Shown here in pieces: positions 41,426-50,629 of a stretch of 64,000 bases of DNA. The notes under the pieces were generated by a model, which was given only the letters and a program-made list of their open reading frames with translations, made no database searches and was not told the origin of the DNA. Origin of the DNA: Sphingomonas sp. BT-65 (GTDB taxonomy: Bacteria > Pseudomonadota > Alphaproteobacteria > Sphingomonadales > Sphingomonadaceae). Within the stretch, counting starts at the first letter, position 1; the number at the start of each line of letters is the position of its first letter. The position numbers and the translations under genes were made by a program. The stretch covers positions 1,984,001-2,048,000 of the forward strand of contig NZ_JAPCIA010000001.1 in NCBI RefSeq assembly GCF_026107375.2, written 5' to 3'.

Positions 41426-41436
41426 TTAGGAGGCAT

Positions 41437-42975
41437 ATGAAAAAGCAGATCCTCATCGTCGGAGGTGGCACCGCCGGGTGGATCGCCGCGGGCTATCTCG
41501 CCAAGCGGCTCGGTGCCGACCTCCCCGGAGGCGCAGCGGTGCGCCTCGTCGAATCCAGCGCGATCGGCATCCTCGGGGTCGGCGAAGGCACCTTCCCCAC
41601 CATCCGCAAGACGCTGGCGACGATTGGCGTCGACGAGGCCGAGCTGGTGCGGCGCTGCGGCGCGACCTTCAAGCAGGGGGCGAAGTTCGCCAACTGGCGC
41701 ACGGGAGACGACCATTATCTCCACGCGTTCCAGCAGGCTGACGAGCGCTCAGGGCTCGAGCTGCTGCCGTACTGGCTGCTCGGTGCGGCGGGCAATGAGG
41801 GCTGGGACGAGGTCAGCACGCCCCAGAAGAAGGCGGCCGACGCACACCGCGCGCCCAAGCTGCCCTCGCACCCCGACTATGTCGCGCCGCTCAACTACGC
41901 CTTCCACTTCGATGCGGTGATCCTCGCCGAACTGCTGCGCGACCAGGCGGTCGCGAACGGTGTCGAGCATCTGACCGACACCGTGACCGAAGTGCTGGTC
42001 GGCGCCGACGGCGCGATCGCCGGGGTGCGGACCGAGGCCAGCGGCCTGATCGAGGCGGACCTCTATATCGACTGCACCGGCTTCCGCGCCGAGCTGATCG
42101 GCAAGGCGCTCGGCATGCCCTGGCGCTCGTGCCGCGAGGTGCTGTTCTGCGACAGCGCGATCGCGATCCAGGTACCCTATGCGCGCGCCGACGATCCGAT
42201 CGCTTCCTACACCATCTCGACCGCGCAGCAGGCGGGCTGGATCTGGGACATCGGCCTCGATCATCGCCGCGGCATCGGCCATGTCTTTTCCTCCGCGCAC
42301 ACCGACGATGCCGCCGCCGAGGCGGGGTTGCGCACCTATATCGGCGAGGCGGCGGATGGCCTCGAGATGCGCAAGTTCCGCTTCGACGCGGGCTATCGCG
42401 AGATCAACTGGCACAAGAACTGCGTCGCGATCGGGCTGTCGAGCGGGTTCTTCGAGCCGCTCGAGGCGACCGGGATCGTCTTCTCCGAGGTCGCCGCGGC
42501 GATGGTCGCCAACCTCTTTCCCTGGGGCGGCGACTACGAAACCTCGGCGCGCCAGTTCAACGAGATCATGCGCCGCCGCTACGAACGCACGCTCGACTTC
42601 ATCAAGATGCACTATTGCCTGACCGAGCGCCGCGACACGCAGTTCTGGCGCGACAATGCCGATCCCGCGACCGTTCCCGAGAGCCTGCACGAGCTGCTCG
42701 ACCGCTGGCGCTTCCGCCCGCCAAACGAGATGGACGTCGACACGAACATCGACATCTTCACCGAAGCGAGCTGGCAATATGTGCTCTATGGCATGGGCTG
42801 GAAGACCGACCTCAGCGCCAGGACAGGCCTCTACCGCTACCATGAAGAAGCGCGCGCGGCGTTCGCCGAAGTGGGCCGCCAGGCGCAATTCGCGATCCAC
42901 AATCTCCCAAGCAATCGCGCGCTCGTCGAATATGCCCGGACCGGGCGGTTCGGGGCGCAGGGCGCCGCGGCGTGA
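41437..42975 (+). CDS. tryptophan-halogenase-family flavoprotein 1
   Basis: A 512-residue member of the flavin-dependent tryptophan halogenase family (PF04820), which uses FADH2, oxygen and halide to halogenate aromatic rings. The FAD motif is IVGGGTAGWIAAG (residues 7-19). A Lys falls at position 79 (CGATFKQGAKFANW), the position of the catalytic Lys in PrnA and RebH, and the EPLE motif with the active-site Glu is at 340-343. The family motif WxWxIP is changed to WIWDIG (268-273). Related genes stand beside TonB receptors in Caulobacter, Xanthomonas and sphingomonads; a few halogenate indole in vitro, but natural substrates are unknown. It starts after TTAGGAGG and overlaps the next gene by 4 nt. 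Confidence 0.88.
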   Translation: MKKQILIVGGGTAGWIAAGYLAKRLGADLPGGAAVRLVESSAIGILGVGEGTFPTIRKTLATIGVDEAELVRRCGATFKQGAKFANWRTGDDHYLHAFQQADERSGLELLPYWLLGAAGNEGWDEVSTPQKKAADAHRAPKLPSHPDYVAPLNYAFHFDAVILAELLRDQAVANGVEHLTDTVTEVLVGADGAIAGVRTEASGLIEADLYIDCTGFRAELIGKALGMPWRSCREVLFCDSAIAIQVPYARADDPIASYTISTAQQAGWIWDIGLDHRRGIGHVFSSAHTDDAAAEAGLRTYIGEAADGLEMRKFRFDAGYREINWHKNCVAIGLSSGFFEPLEATGIVFSEVAAAMVANLFPWGGDYETSARQFNEIMRRRYERTLDFIKMHYCLTERRDTQFWRDNADPATVPESLHELLDRWRFRPPNEMDVDTNIDIFTEASWQYVLYGMGWKTDLSARTGLYRYHEEARAAFAEVGRQAQFAIHNLPSNRALVEYARTGRFGAQGAAA

Positions 42976-44504
42976 GCGCGGGCGCGCCGATCACCAAGGT
43001 CGTGATCGTCGGCGGCGGCACCGCCGGCTGGATGACGGCGGCCGCCGTGTCGCGCCTCACGGCCGCGGGCGTCTCCGTGACCCTGGTCGAATCCGACGAG
43101 ATCGGCACCGTCGGCGTGGGCGAGGCGACGATCCCGTCGCTCCACGATTTCAACCGCCTGCTCGGACTGGACGAGGACGAATTCATCCGCGCCACCCAGG
43201 CGACGTTCAAGCTCGGCATCGAGTTCGTGAACTGGGGACGGCTGGGCGACCGCTATCTCCATCCCTTCGGCGTCCACGGCCGCGACACCCAGGGGCTCAA
43301 ATTCCACCAGATCTGGCTGCGCCAGTCGAGCCTTGGCGGTGCGGACGGCGATGTCGGACCGCTCGCCGACTATTGCCTCTCCGCGGTCGCGGCGGGGATG
43401 GGCAAGTTCGCGCGGCCGTCGCAGAACCCGGCGGCGGTGCTGTCGACGATGGCCTATGCCTTTCATTTCGACGCCGGCCTCTATGCGCGTTTCCTGCGCG
43501 GCTATGCCGAGGAGCGCGGCGTCACGCGCGTCGAGGGCAAGATCGCGACGGTCGAGCAGGATGGCGAGACCGGCTTCATCACCGCGGTCGTGCTCGGCGA
43601 TGGCCGTCGCGTCGAGGGCGAACTGTTCATCGACTGCTCGGGCTTCCGCGCACTGCTGCTCGGCGAGACGCTGGGGGTCGGCTATCATAGCTGGCTGCAC
43701 TGGCTGCCGTGCGACCGCGCGATCGCGATTCCCAGCGAGAGCGTCAGCCCGCTCACCCCCTATACGCGCGCGACCGCGGGCAAGGCGGGGTGGCGCTGGC
43801 GAATCCCGCTGCAGCACCGCATCGGCAACGGCCATGTCTATTCGAGTGCGCATTATGGCGACGAGGACGCGCTGCGCGACCTGCTCGACGGGCTCGACGG
43901 CGCGCCGACCGCCGAGCCGCGCCATCTGCGCTTCACCCCCGGCCGGCGTGAGCGGCTGTGGGAGAAGAACTGCATCGCCATCGGCCTGTCGGGTGGTTTC
44001 ATCGAGCCGCTCGAATCGACCAGCATCCACCTCATCCAGTCGGGCATTTCCCGGCTGCTGGCGCTGTTCCCCGATACCGGTTTCGATGCCGTGGAACGAG
44101 ACGAATATAATCGCTGGCTGACGCGCGAATATGCGCAAGTGCGCGATTTCGTCATTCTTCATTACCACGCCACCGAGCGCAGCGACACGAGCTTCTGGGA
44201 CTATTGCCGGACGATGCCGGTGCCCGACAGCCTGACCGAGCGGGTGGAATTGTGGCGCGGCAAGGCGCGCAACTTCCGCATGCAGGGCGACCTGTTCACC
44301 GAGGACAGCTGGTACGCCGTGCTGCTGGGACAGCATATCGTGCCGCATGGCTATGATCCGCTCGCCGCCGCGCTGCCGGTCCCCGAGACCAGCCGCTTCC
44401 TGCATCACCTGCGCGACGTGATCGGCAAGACCGCCGCCGCCATGCCGACCCATGAAGAATTCATCGCGCAGCATTGCGCGGCGAGGCCGCCCGGCGCGGC
44501 ATGA
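42972..44504 (+). CDS. tryptophan-halogenase-family flavoprotein 2
   Basis: A 510-residue second member of the same family, clearly diverged from the first. It has FAD motif IVGGGTAGWMTAA (12-24), the Lys at residue 80 (QATFKLGIEFVNW), an intact WRWRIP motif (274-279) followed by LQHRIGNGHVYSS, and GGFIEPLESTS with the active-site Glu. GTG 42972 overlaps the upstream TGA, so the two proteins are co-translated and may work together. An electron-supplying flavin reductase gene is not in the window. Placement between a glycan receptor and xylosidases suggests action on an aromatic group released from plant cell walls, which is inference. Confidence 0.88.
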   Translation: MSAGAPITKVVIVGGGTAGWMTAAAVSRLTAAGVSVTLVESDEIGTVGVGEATIPSLHDFNRLLGLDEDEFIRATQATFKLGIEFVNWGRLGDRYLHPFGVHGRDTQGLKFHQIWLRQSSLGGADGDVGPLADYCLSAVAAGMGKFARPSQNPAAVLSTMAYAFHFDAGLYARFLRGYAEERGVTRVEGKIATVEQDGETGFITAVVLGDGRRVEGELFIDCSGFRALLLGETLGVGYHSWLHWLPCDRAIAIPSESVSPLTPYTRATAGKAGWRWRIPLQHRIGNGHVYSSAHYGDEDALRDLLDGLDGAPTAEPRHLRFTPGRRERLWEKNCIAIGLSGGFIEPLESTSIHLIQSGISRLLALFPDTGFDAVERDEYNRWLTREYAQVRDFVILHYHATERSDTSFWDYCRTMPVPDSLTERVELWRGKARNFRMQGDLFTEDSWYAVLLGQHIVPHGYDPLAAALPVPETSRFLHHLRDVIGKTAAAMPTHEEFIAQHCAARPPGAA

Positions 44505-44543
44505 GATGCGCCGCCACGCCGACCGACCAGCCAAGGATATGAA

Positions 44544-46145
44544 ATGAACCGGAGTCGTCGCCCCGCGTCCAACTTGCTCGCCGGCCTGCTGCTGGCGCTC
44601 GCCGCGCTGGGCACCAGTCCCGCGCACGCACAGGCGCAGGAGGTGCGCCGCATCGAGATCGACCTCGCCAAGGCGCGCGAACCGCTCGACCGTTCCTTCA
44701 ACTTCTCGGTCGGCGCCGATTATCCCGGCACGCTGATCCGCCCCGACAGCCTGGCGCAGCTCAAGACCGCGCGGGATGAGCTCGGCTTCCGCTACATCCG
44801 CTTCCACGCGATCTTCCATGACGTGCTCGGCACGGTGCGCGTCGTCGACGGCAAGACCGTCTATGACTGGACCAAGATCGACCAGCTCTACGACGCGCTG
44901 CTCGGCATGGGGATCAAGCCCTTCGTCGAGCTGGGCTTCACGCCCGAGGCGATGGCGAGCTCGAAGCAGACGATCTTCTACTGGAAGGGCAACACCTCGC
45001 ACCCCGAGCCCAAGGCCTGGGCCGCTTTGGTCGACGCGTTCGTGCGCCACCTGCGCCAGCGCTATGGCGAGGCGGAAGTGCGCAGCTGGTATTTCGAGGT
45101 GTGGAACGAACCCAATCTCGACGGCTTCTGGGAGCGCGCCGACCAGAAGGCCTATTTCGAGCTCTACGAAAACAGCGCACGCACGATCAAGGCGATCGAT
45201 CCCGCGCTTCGGGTCGGCGGCCCCTCCACCGCGGGCGCGGCCTGGGTTCCGGAGTTCCTCGACTATGCCCATCGCCGCGGCATCGCAGTCGATTTCGTCA
45301 CGACCCACACTTATGGCGTCGACGGCGGCTTCCTCGACGAGAAGGGCGAGGACGACAACAAGCTCTCGACCAATCCCGATGCGGTCACCGGCGACGTGCG
45401 CCGGGTGCGCCAACAGATCGCGGCATCCAAATTCCCCGACCTGCCGCTGTTCTTCACCGAATGGAGCGCGAGCTACAACCCGCGTGACCCGGTCCACGAC
45501 AGCTATATCAGCGCCGCCTATGTGCTTTCGAAGCTCAAGGCGACGCGGCCCTATGCCCAGGGGATGAGCTACTGGACCTATAGCGACTTGTTCGAGGAGG
45601 CGGGCCCTCCGCCGACGCCCTTCCATGGCGGCTTCGGCCTGATCAACCGCGAGGGCGTCCCCAAGGCCACGTTCTTCGCGTACAAATATCTGAACCAACT
45701 CGATGGGCGCGAGGTGCCGTCGGTGGACGCGTCCGTGATCGCCGCGACTGCAAAGGGCCGCACCGGCGTGGTGTTCTGGAACTGGACTCAGCCCGAGCAG
45801 ACGCTGAGCAACCGGCCCTTCTTCACCAAGGTGCTGCCGGCACAGCCCGCGGCGCCCGCCGAGCTCAGCTTCGCCGGCGTCGCGCCGGGCAGCTACCGGG
45901 TGACGGTGCGGCGCACAGGGTTCCAGGCGAATGACGCGCATACGCGCTACCTGCAAATGGGCTCGCCCAAGGACCTGAGCACGGGTCAGGTCGCCGAGCT
46001 GCGCGCGCTGACGCAGGACAAGCCCGAGACGATCGCGACCGTCCGGGTCGGTCCCGACGGGCGCTACACGTTGCGCGTTCCGATGCGGACGAACGACGTG
46101 GTCTTCGCGCAGCTCGAGCCGCTCGGCGCTGCGAAGCGCAAATAA
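44544..46145 (+). CDS. GH39 beta-xylosidase-like enzyme
   Basis: A 533-residue exported family-39 enzyme. Signal peptide LLAGLLLALAALGTSPAHAQ. The acid/base Glu is in SWYFEVWNEPNLDGFW and the nucleophile Glu in LPLFFTEWSASYNPRD; SYWTYSDLFEEAGPPPTPFH is characteristic. The family removes xylose from xylo-oligosaccharides. A C-terminal beta-sandwich of about 150 residues closes the protein. It follows the halogenase pair by 39 nt and is followed 19 nt later by GH43. ATG 44544 has AAGGA upstream. Confidence 0.88.
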   Translation: MNRSRRPASNLLAGLLLALAALGTSPAHAQAQEVRRIEIDLAKAREPLDRSFNFSVGADYPGTLIRPDSLAQLKTARDELGFRYIRFHAIFHDVLGTVRVVDGKTVYDWTKIDQLYDALLGMGIKPFVELGFTPEAMASSKQTIFYWKGNTSHPEPKAWAALVDAFVRHLRQRYGEAEVRSWYFEVWNEPNLDGFWERADQKAYFELYENSARTIKAIDPALRVGGPSTAGAAWVPEFLDYAHRRGIAVDFVTTHTYGVDGGFLDEKGEDDNKLSTNPDAVTGDVRRVRQQIAASKFPDLPLFFTEWSASYNPRDPVHDSYISAAYVLSKLKATRPYAQGMSYWTYSDLFEEAGPPPTPFHGGFGLINREGVPKATFFAYKYLNQLDGREVPSVDASVIAATAKGRTGVVFWNWTQPEQTLSNRPFFTKVLPAQPAAPAELSFAGVAPGSYRVTVRRTGFQANDAHTRYLQMGSPKDLSTGQVAELRALTQDKPETIATVRVGPDGRYTLRVPMRTNDVVFAQLEPLGAAKRK

Positions 46146-46164
46146 GTCCCCTGGAGTTAGCGTC

Positions 46165-47811
46165 ATGGAACCCACACGCCGCCAGACCCTTGCCCTCGCG
46201 CTGGCCGGGGCAGGCTTCGCGCTGCCGGGCGGTGCCCGTGCCGCTTCCGGGTCGCCGCAACCGGACAGCTTTGGCGACCCGGCACCCGCGTGGAAGCCGG
46301 GCATCGAAGGCCAGCGCAAGGCCGATCTCGGCGACGGGCGCTATCTCAACCCGGTGTTCGCGGGCGACCGGCCCGATCCCAACGTGCTCAAGGACGGGGA
46401 CGATTATTACGCCACCTTCTCGTCCTTCCAATATTATCCCGGCATCCCGATCTGGCATTCGCGCGACCTGGTGAACTGGACGCCGCTGACCACCGCGCTC
46501 AAGCAGCATATCGGCATCGTCTGGGCGCTCGACATCGCCAAGCATGACGGGCGCTATTTCATCTACATCCCCGCGCTCGACCCCAATGACGCCATGCGCG
46601 GCATCAAGACCTGGGTGATCCACGCCGACAACATGGCCGGACCGTGGAGCGATCCGATCGACATGAAGATCGACAATCTGATCGACCCCGGCCACGCGGT
46701 GGGCGAGGACGGCAAGCGCTATCTGTTCTTCAACGCGGGCAACCGCGTGCGGATCAGCGACGACGGGCTGTCGGCGGCGGGGCCGGTCGAGCATGTCTAT
46801 GGCGGCTGGCCGATCCCCGAGGACTGGATCATCGAGGGCTTCGCGCTCGAAGGCCCCAAGGTGATGCGCCGCAACGGCTGGTTCTATCTCTTCTCCGGGC
46901 AGGGCGGCACGGCCGGGCCCCCGACCAGCCACATGGTGGTGGTCGCCCGGTCACGCTCGATCCACGGCCCCTGGGAGAATTGCCCGCGCAATCCGATCGT
47001 CCGTACGAAGCACGCGAGCGAGCCCTGGTGGTCGCGCGGCCATGCGACCCCCGTCGAGGGGCCGGACGGCGACTGGTGGATGATCTATCACGGCTATGAG
47101 AACGGCTTCCGCACGCTCGGGCGGCAGATGCTGCTCGAGCCGATGGAATGGACCGCCGACGACTGGCCGCGCGCGCTCGGCGGCGATCTGTCACGCCCGT
47201 TCGCCAAACCGCGCGGCGCGCGTGAGGGCAAGCATGGCACCGCGCTATCGGGTTTCACCGACGACATGTTCGCGACGCACATGGCCTTCCAGACCATGGA
47301 CCGCGACTATGCCGATCGCGTGCGGCTGAAGGACGGGGTGCTGCGGCTCGCGGGCCGCGGCACGAGCCCCGCCGATTGCTCGCCGCTCACCTTCGTCGCG
47401 GGCGACCGCGCCTATCAGATCGACGTCGAGGTCGAGATCGAGGGCGCCGCGCAGGGCGGGCTGCTGCTGTTCTACAACGAGAAATTGTTCTGCGGCATCG
47501 GGCTCAGCGACGGCAAGCTGCACGCCTGGCGCATCGGCCAGGAGGAGCGCTGGCCGCCGGGCGGCCCCGCCTCGACCCGGCGCATGCACCTGCGCGTAGT
47601 GAATGACGAAAACATCGTCACCTTCTTCCACAGCCCCGACGGCCGCAAATGGGTCAAGGAGCGCTCGGTCGAGGTCGCGGGCTACAACCACAATGTCGCC
47701 GACGGTTTCCTGAGCCTGCGTCCCGGCTTCTACGCGGCCGGGAACGGGAACGTGACCTTCCGCGCGCTGACCTATCGCGCGCGCCCCTCGGATCCATCCG
47801 CAACGACCTGA
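46165..47811 (+). CDS. GH43 family glycosidase with C-terminal beta-sandwich
   Basis: A 548-residue exported enzyme with a Tat leader (TRRQTLALALAGAGFALPGG). The five-bladed propeller carries the catalytic base Asp71 in GDRPDPNVLKDG, the pKa-modulating Asp in IDPGHAVGEDG, and the acid Glu in GFALEGPKVMRRNG. A C-terminal concanavalin-like/DUF1349-type domain starts near residue 375. GH43 members act on xylosides or arabinofuranosides; specificity is not decided by these motifs. The 3' end overlaps the convergent GH3 gene by 40 nt. It is the last gene of the receptor-halogenase operon. Confidence 0.88.
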   Translation: MEPTRRQTLALALAGAGFALPGGARAASGSPQPDSFGDPAPAWKPGIEGQRKADLGDGRYLNPVFAGDRPDPNVLKDGDDYYATFSSFQYYPGIPIWHSRDLVNWTPLTTALKQHIGIVWALDIAKHDGRYFIYIPALDPNDAMRGIKTWVIHADNMAGPWSDPIDMKIDNLIDPGHAVGEDGKRYLFFNAGNRVRISDDGLSAAGPVEHVYGGWPIPEDWIIEGFALEGPKVMRRNGWFYLFSGQGGTAGPPTSHMVVVARSRSIHGPWENCPRNPIVRTKHASEPWWSRGHATPVEGPDGDWWMIYHGYENGFRTLGRQMLLEPMEWTADDWPRALGGDLSRPFAKPRGAREGKHGTALSGFTDDMFATHMAFQTMDRDYADRVRLKDGVLRLAGRGTSPADCSPLTFVAGDRAYQIDVEVEIEGAAQGGLLLFYNEKLFCGIGLSDGKLHAWRIGQEERWPPGGPASTRRMHLRVVNDENIVTFFHSPDGRKWVKERSVEVAGYNHNVADGFLSLRPGFYAAGNGNVTFRALTYRARPSDPSATT

Positions 47812-50318
47812 ACCGTACCAGTCTGCCGGATATCCTCCGACGACGACCCCGCCAGCACGCGATAGGCCCCCGGACGGACGCGCCAGCCGCCCGCCCTGGA
47901 ATCGTAGAAGGAGAAGGCGCGCGGATCGAGCGCGAGCGTCACCTCGTGTTGCGCGCCCGCGGAAATCGCGACTTTCCGGAACGCCCGCAACGTGCGCGTC
48001 GGCTCGCCCGGCCGCGGCTCGGCGGGCTCGACATAGAGCTGCACGACCTCCTGCCCCGCCCGCTTGCCAGTGTTGCGGACCGTGAGCCGTACCGTCACCG
48101 GCTTGCCGCCTGTCGCGCGTGCCGGCACCTTGAGCGCGGAATAGGCGAAGTTCGTGTAGGACAGCCCGTGGCCGAACGCGAACAACGGCTTGATCCCGCG
48201 CGCGCGATAGCCGCGATAGCCGACCAGCAATCCTTCCGAATAGGCACTCTTCGAAGTCTTGAGGTCGACTGGATCGTCCTCCGTGCGCTGGAGGAAGGTG
48301 ACGGGCAGCTTGCCCGAGGGATTGACCTTGCCGGTCAGCACATCGGCCAGCGCCGCCGCGCCGCCCTCGCCGGGCAGCCACATGTCGAGGATCGCAGGCG
48401 CGCGATCGCGCCACGGCATGGTCATCGCCGCGCCGGCGTTGACCACTACCGCGGTGCGCGGATTGGCGGCGGCGACCGCTTCGACCAGCCGGTTCTGCTC
48501 GCCGGGAAGGTCGAGCGACGCGCGGTCATAGCCCTCGCCCTCGGTGGTCGAGGACGAGCCGATGATCACGATCGCCGCATCCGCTTCCCGCGCCGCGGCG
48601 ACCGCCGCGTCGAACGACGGCTGGGGTTCGCGCACGCCGAAGCTCAGATTCTCGTACGGGGTGCCGCCATTGGCGTAATCGACCCGGATCGGATAGCCGC
48701 GCCCCGCCGCCAGCTCGACCTGCACCGTCCGCCGCGGCACGGGGAAGCCGAGCACGTCGCGATTGTCGGGGACGACCCTGCTCACCTTCTCCAGGATCAC
48801 CTTGCCGTCGAGCGTGATGCGCGGGGTGCCGGTGCCGCGAATACTGAACTCGTGGATACCGCTGGCGCGCGGCCAGAACATGCCCTCCCAGCGGATCGCG
48901 GCATAACCGGTGACCTTGGGCCCTGCGACATTGCCGCTGATCCAGCGCACGAAGCGGGTGACGCGCTCGGTCTTGGTCGGCGCGCCGCTCGCATCCTCGC
49001 TCATATAGTAGCTCGCCGTCAGGCCCGTCTCGCCGCGCTCGGCGCCAGGGCTGAACAGCTTGGCATCGGCGGCGGGCGGCGTCTCCTCATTGTCGACGCC
49101 CTTCTGATAGGTGATGCGCACGCCGGACAGCGCGGCGCGCAACGCCTCGAGCGGGCTCTGCGTCTCGAACGGCACGACATTCGAGCTGCCGCCGCCCTGG
49201 ATGCGCACGACATCGGCATTGGGCCCGATCACCGCGAGCGAGCGGATCGAGCGATCGAGCGGCAGCACCCCATCGTTCTTGAGGAGCACGATCGCCTCCT
49301 CGGCCGCCCTGCGCGCGACATCGGCCTGGCGTAGCGGTTGCGCGGCGGGCATGCGCGACGTGCCGCGCTCGATCACCCCGCTGCGCAGGATCAGGCGGAC
49401 CATGCGCCGGGCATTCGCGTCGATCTGCGCCGGGCTCACCTCGCCCGCCGCGACCGCGGCCTTGAGCTTGTCGCCGAAATGCTTGGGCGGCCCGGGCATT
49501 TCCAGATCGAGCCCGGCATTGGCGGCCGGCGCGGTCGAATGGGTCGCGCCCCAGTCGGACACGACGAAGCCCTTATAGCCCCATTCCGTCTTGAGCAGGT
49601 CGGTCAGCAGCCAGCGATTCTCCGCCGCATAGGTGCCGTTGATCTTGTTGTACGAGGCCATCACCGACCAGGGATCGGCCTCGCGCACCACCGCCTCGAA
49701 CGCGGGCAGGTAGATCTCGCGCAGCGTCCGCTGGTCGACCACCGAGTCGACGACGAAGCGGTAGCTTTCCTGGTTGTTCGCGGCGAAATGCTTGATCGAG
49801 ACGCCGATCCCCTCGCCCTGCGCGCCGCGCACATAGCCGAGCGCGAGCCGGGCGGTGAGCCACGGATCCTCCGAATAGGTCTCGAAGTTCCGCCCCCAGC
49901 GCGGGGTGCGCACGATGTTGACGGTCGGCGCGAGCAGCACGTCGGCGCCGTGCGCCTTGGTCTCGCGCGCGATCGCCGCGCCGACCGCGCCGGCGAGCTC
50001 GGGGTTCCAGCTCGCCGCGAGCGCGACACCGACCGGAAAGACCGTCGCCGGCTTGCCGTCGGGCGAACGCACCCCGGTCGGCCCGTCGGTCATCTTCACC
50101 GCCGGGATACCGAGCCGCGGGATCGGATTGAGCGCCATCGAGGATTCGCCGGCGAGCAGCAGGATCTTCTCGTCGAGCGTCAGCCGCGCCATCAGGTCGT
50201 CGACGCGCGCCTCGAGCGGCGCCTTCGCATCGCGATAGACGGGCGCCGCCTCCCGCGATCCGGCGGGCGTTGCCATGGCGAAGATCAACGCGACTGCCGC
50301 AACCTGCGCCAATCTCAT
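47772..50318 (-). CDS. GH3 beta-glucosidase with PA14 insert and Fn3-like C-terminus
   Basis: An 848-residue exported family-3 enzyme. Signal peptide [20 protein letters not shown]. The barrel has KMTDGPTGVRSPDGKPATVF and the nucleophile Asp255 in GFVVSDWGATHS; a PA14-like module is inserted around residues 420-560 (RWEGMFWPRASGIHEFSIRG); SSTTEGEGYDRASLDLPGEQ carries the acid/base Glu region; and an Fn3-like domain ends the protein. It is the last gene of the rhamnosidase operon, its ATG overlapping the stop of the 104-residue gene. In this context it would remove glucose exposed after rhamnose is cleaved. Confidence 0.9.
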   Translation of the reverse strand: MRLAQVAAVALIFAMATPAGSREAAPVYRDAKAPLEARVDDLMARLTLDEKILLLAGESSMALNPIPRLGIPAVKMTDGPTGVRSPDGKPATVFPVGVALAASWNPELAGAVGAAIARETKAHGADVLLAPTVNIVRTPRWGRNFETYSEDPWLTARLALGYVRGAQGEGIGVSIKHFAANNQESYRFVVDSVVDQRTLREIYLPAFEAVVREADPWSVMASYNKINGTYAAENRWLLTDLLKTEWGYKGFVVSDWGATHSTAPAANAGLDLEMPGPPKHFGDKLKAAVAAGEVSPAQIDANARRMVRLILRSGVIERGTSRMPAAQPLRQADVARRAAEEAIVLLKNDGVLPLDRSIRSLAVIGPNADVVRIQGGGSSNVVPFETQSPLEALRAALSGVRITYQKGVDNEETPPAADAKLFSPGAERGETGLTASYYMSEDASGAPTKTERVTRFVRWISGNVAGPKVTGYAAIRWEGMFWPRASGIHEFSIRGTGTPRITLDGKVILEKVSRVVPDNRDVLGFPVPRRTVQVELAAGRGYPIRVDYANGGTPYENLSFGVREPQPSFDAAVAAAREADAAIVIIGSSSTTEGEGYDRASLDLPGEQNRLVEAVAAANPRTAVVVNAGAAMTMPWRDRAPAILDMWLPGEGGAAALADVLTGKVNPSGKLPVTFLQRTEDDPVDLKTSKSAYSEGLLVGYRGYRARGIKPLFAFGHGLSYTNFAYSALKVPARATGGKPVTVRLTVRNTGKRAGQEVVQLYVEPAEPRPGEPTRTLRAFRKVAISAGAQHEVTLALDPRAFSFYDSRAGGWRVRPGAYRVLAGSSSEDIRQTGTVQVVADGSEGRAR

Positions 50319-50629
50319 TTGATCGCGGCCAGGCTGGTCTCGGTCTTGGCGAGCAGTTCGTCGGTGAGCTTGCCATCCGAATAGGGCTGAAGCTGCTTGA
50401 GGCTCAGCCCCTTGATCATCTCGATCTGGGGCAACTGGGTGAGCCCGGGCAGGTCCTTGTCGAGCACTGCCTTGGCCTGCTCGTTCGCGAGCAGCTCACC
50501 GATCGGCGTGTCGAGCGTGAACTTCGCGGCAGCGGCAGGCTTGGCGGGTTCGGCCGGAGCAGGCGCGGTCTGCGCGGCAGCAATGACGGGCACGAGCAAG
50601 GCCGCCCCGATCAGCAGAAGGGATTTCAT
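50315..50629 (-). CDS. small exported protein, 104 aa, of the rhamnosidase operon
   Basis: Signal peptide [20 protein letters not shown] is followed by an Ala/Pro linker and one compact helical domain of about 65 residues: [20 protein letters not shown], then [20 protein letters not shown] and [21 protein letters not shown] recall similar sequences attached to or beside exported glycoside hydrolases in sphingomonads and Caulobacter, but know no function. It overlaps its neighbours by 4 nt on both sides (acyl-CoA synthetase upstream, GH3 downstream), so it is made together with them. It could be a periplasmic accessory or binding partner. Confidence 0.75.
   Translation of the reverse strand: MKSLLLIGAALLVPVIAAAQTAPAPAEPAKPAAAAKFTLDTPIGELLANEQAKAVLDKDLPGLTQLPQIEMIKGLSLKQLQPYSDGKLTDELLAKTETSLAAIK

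Noticed and set aside
42837..46319. 1160-codon open frame on the minus strand
   Set aside because: Lies antisense to halogenase 2 and GH39, both of which have intact catalytic motifs. No signal, motif or ribosome-binding site supports it.
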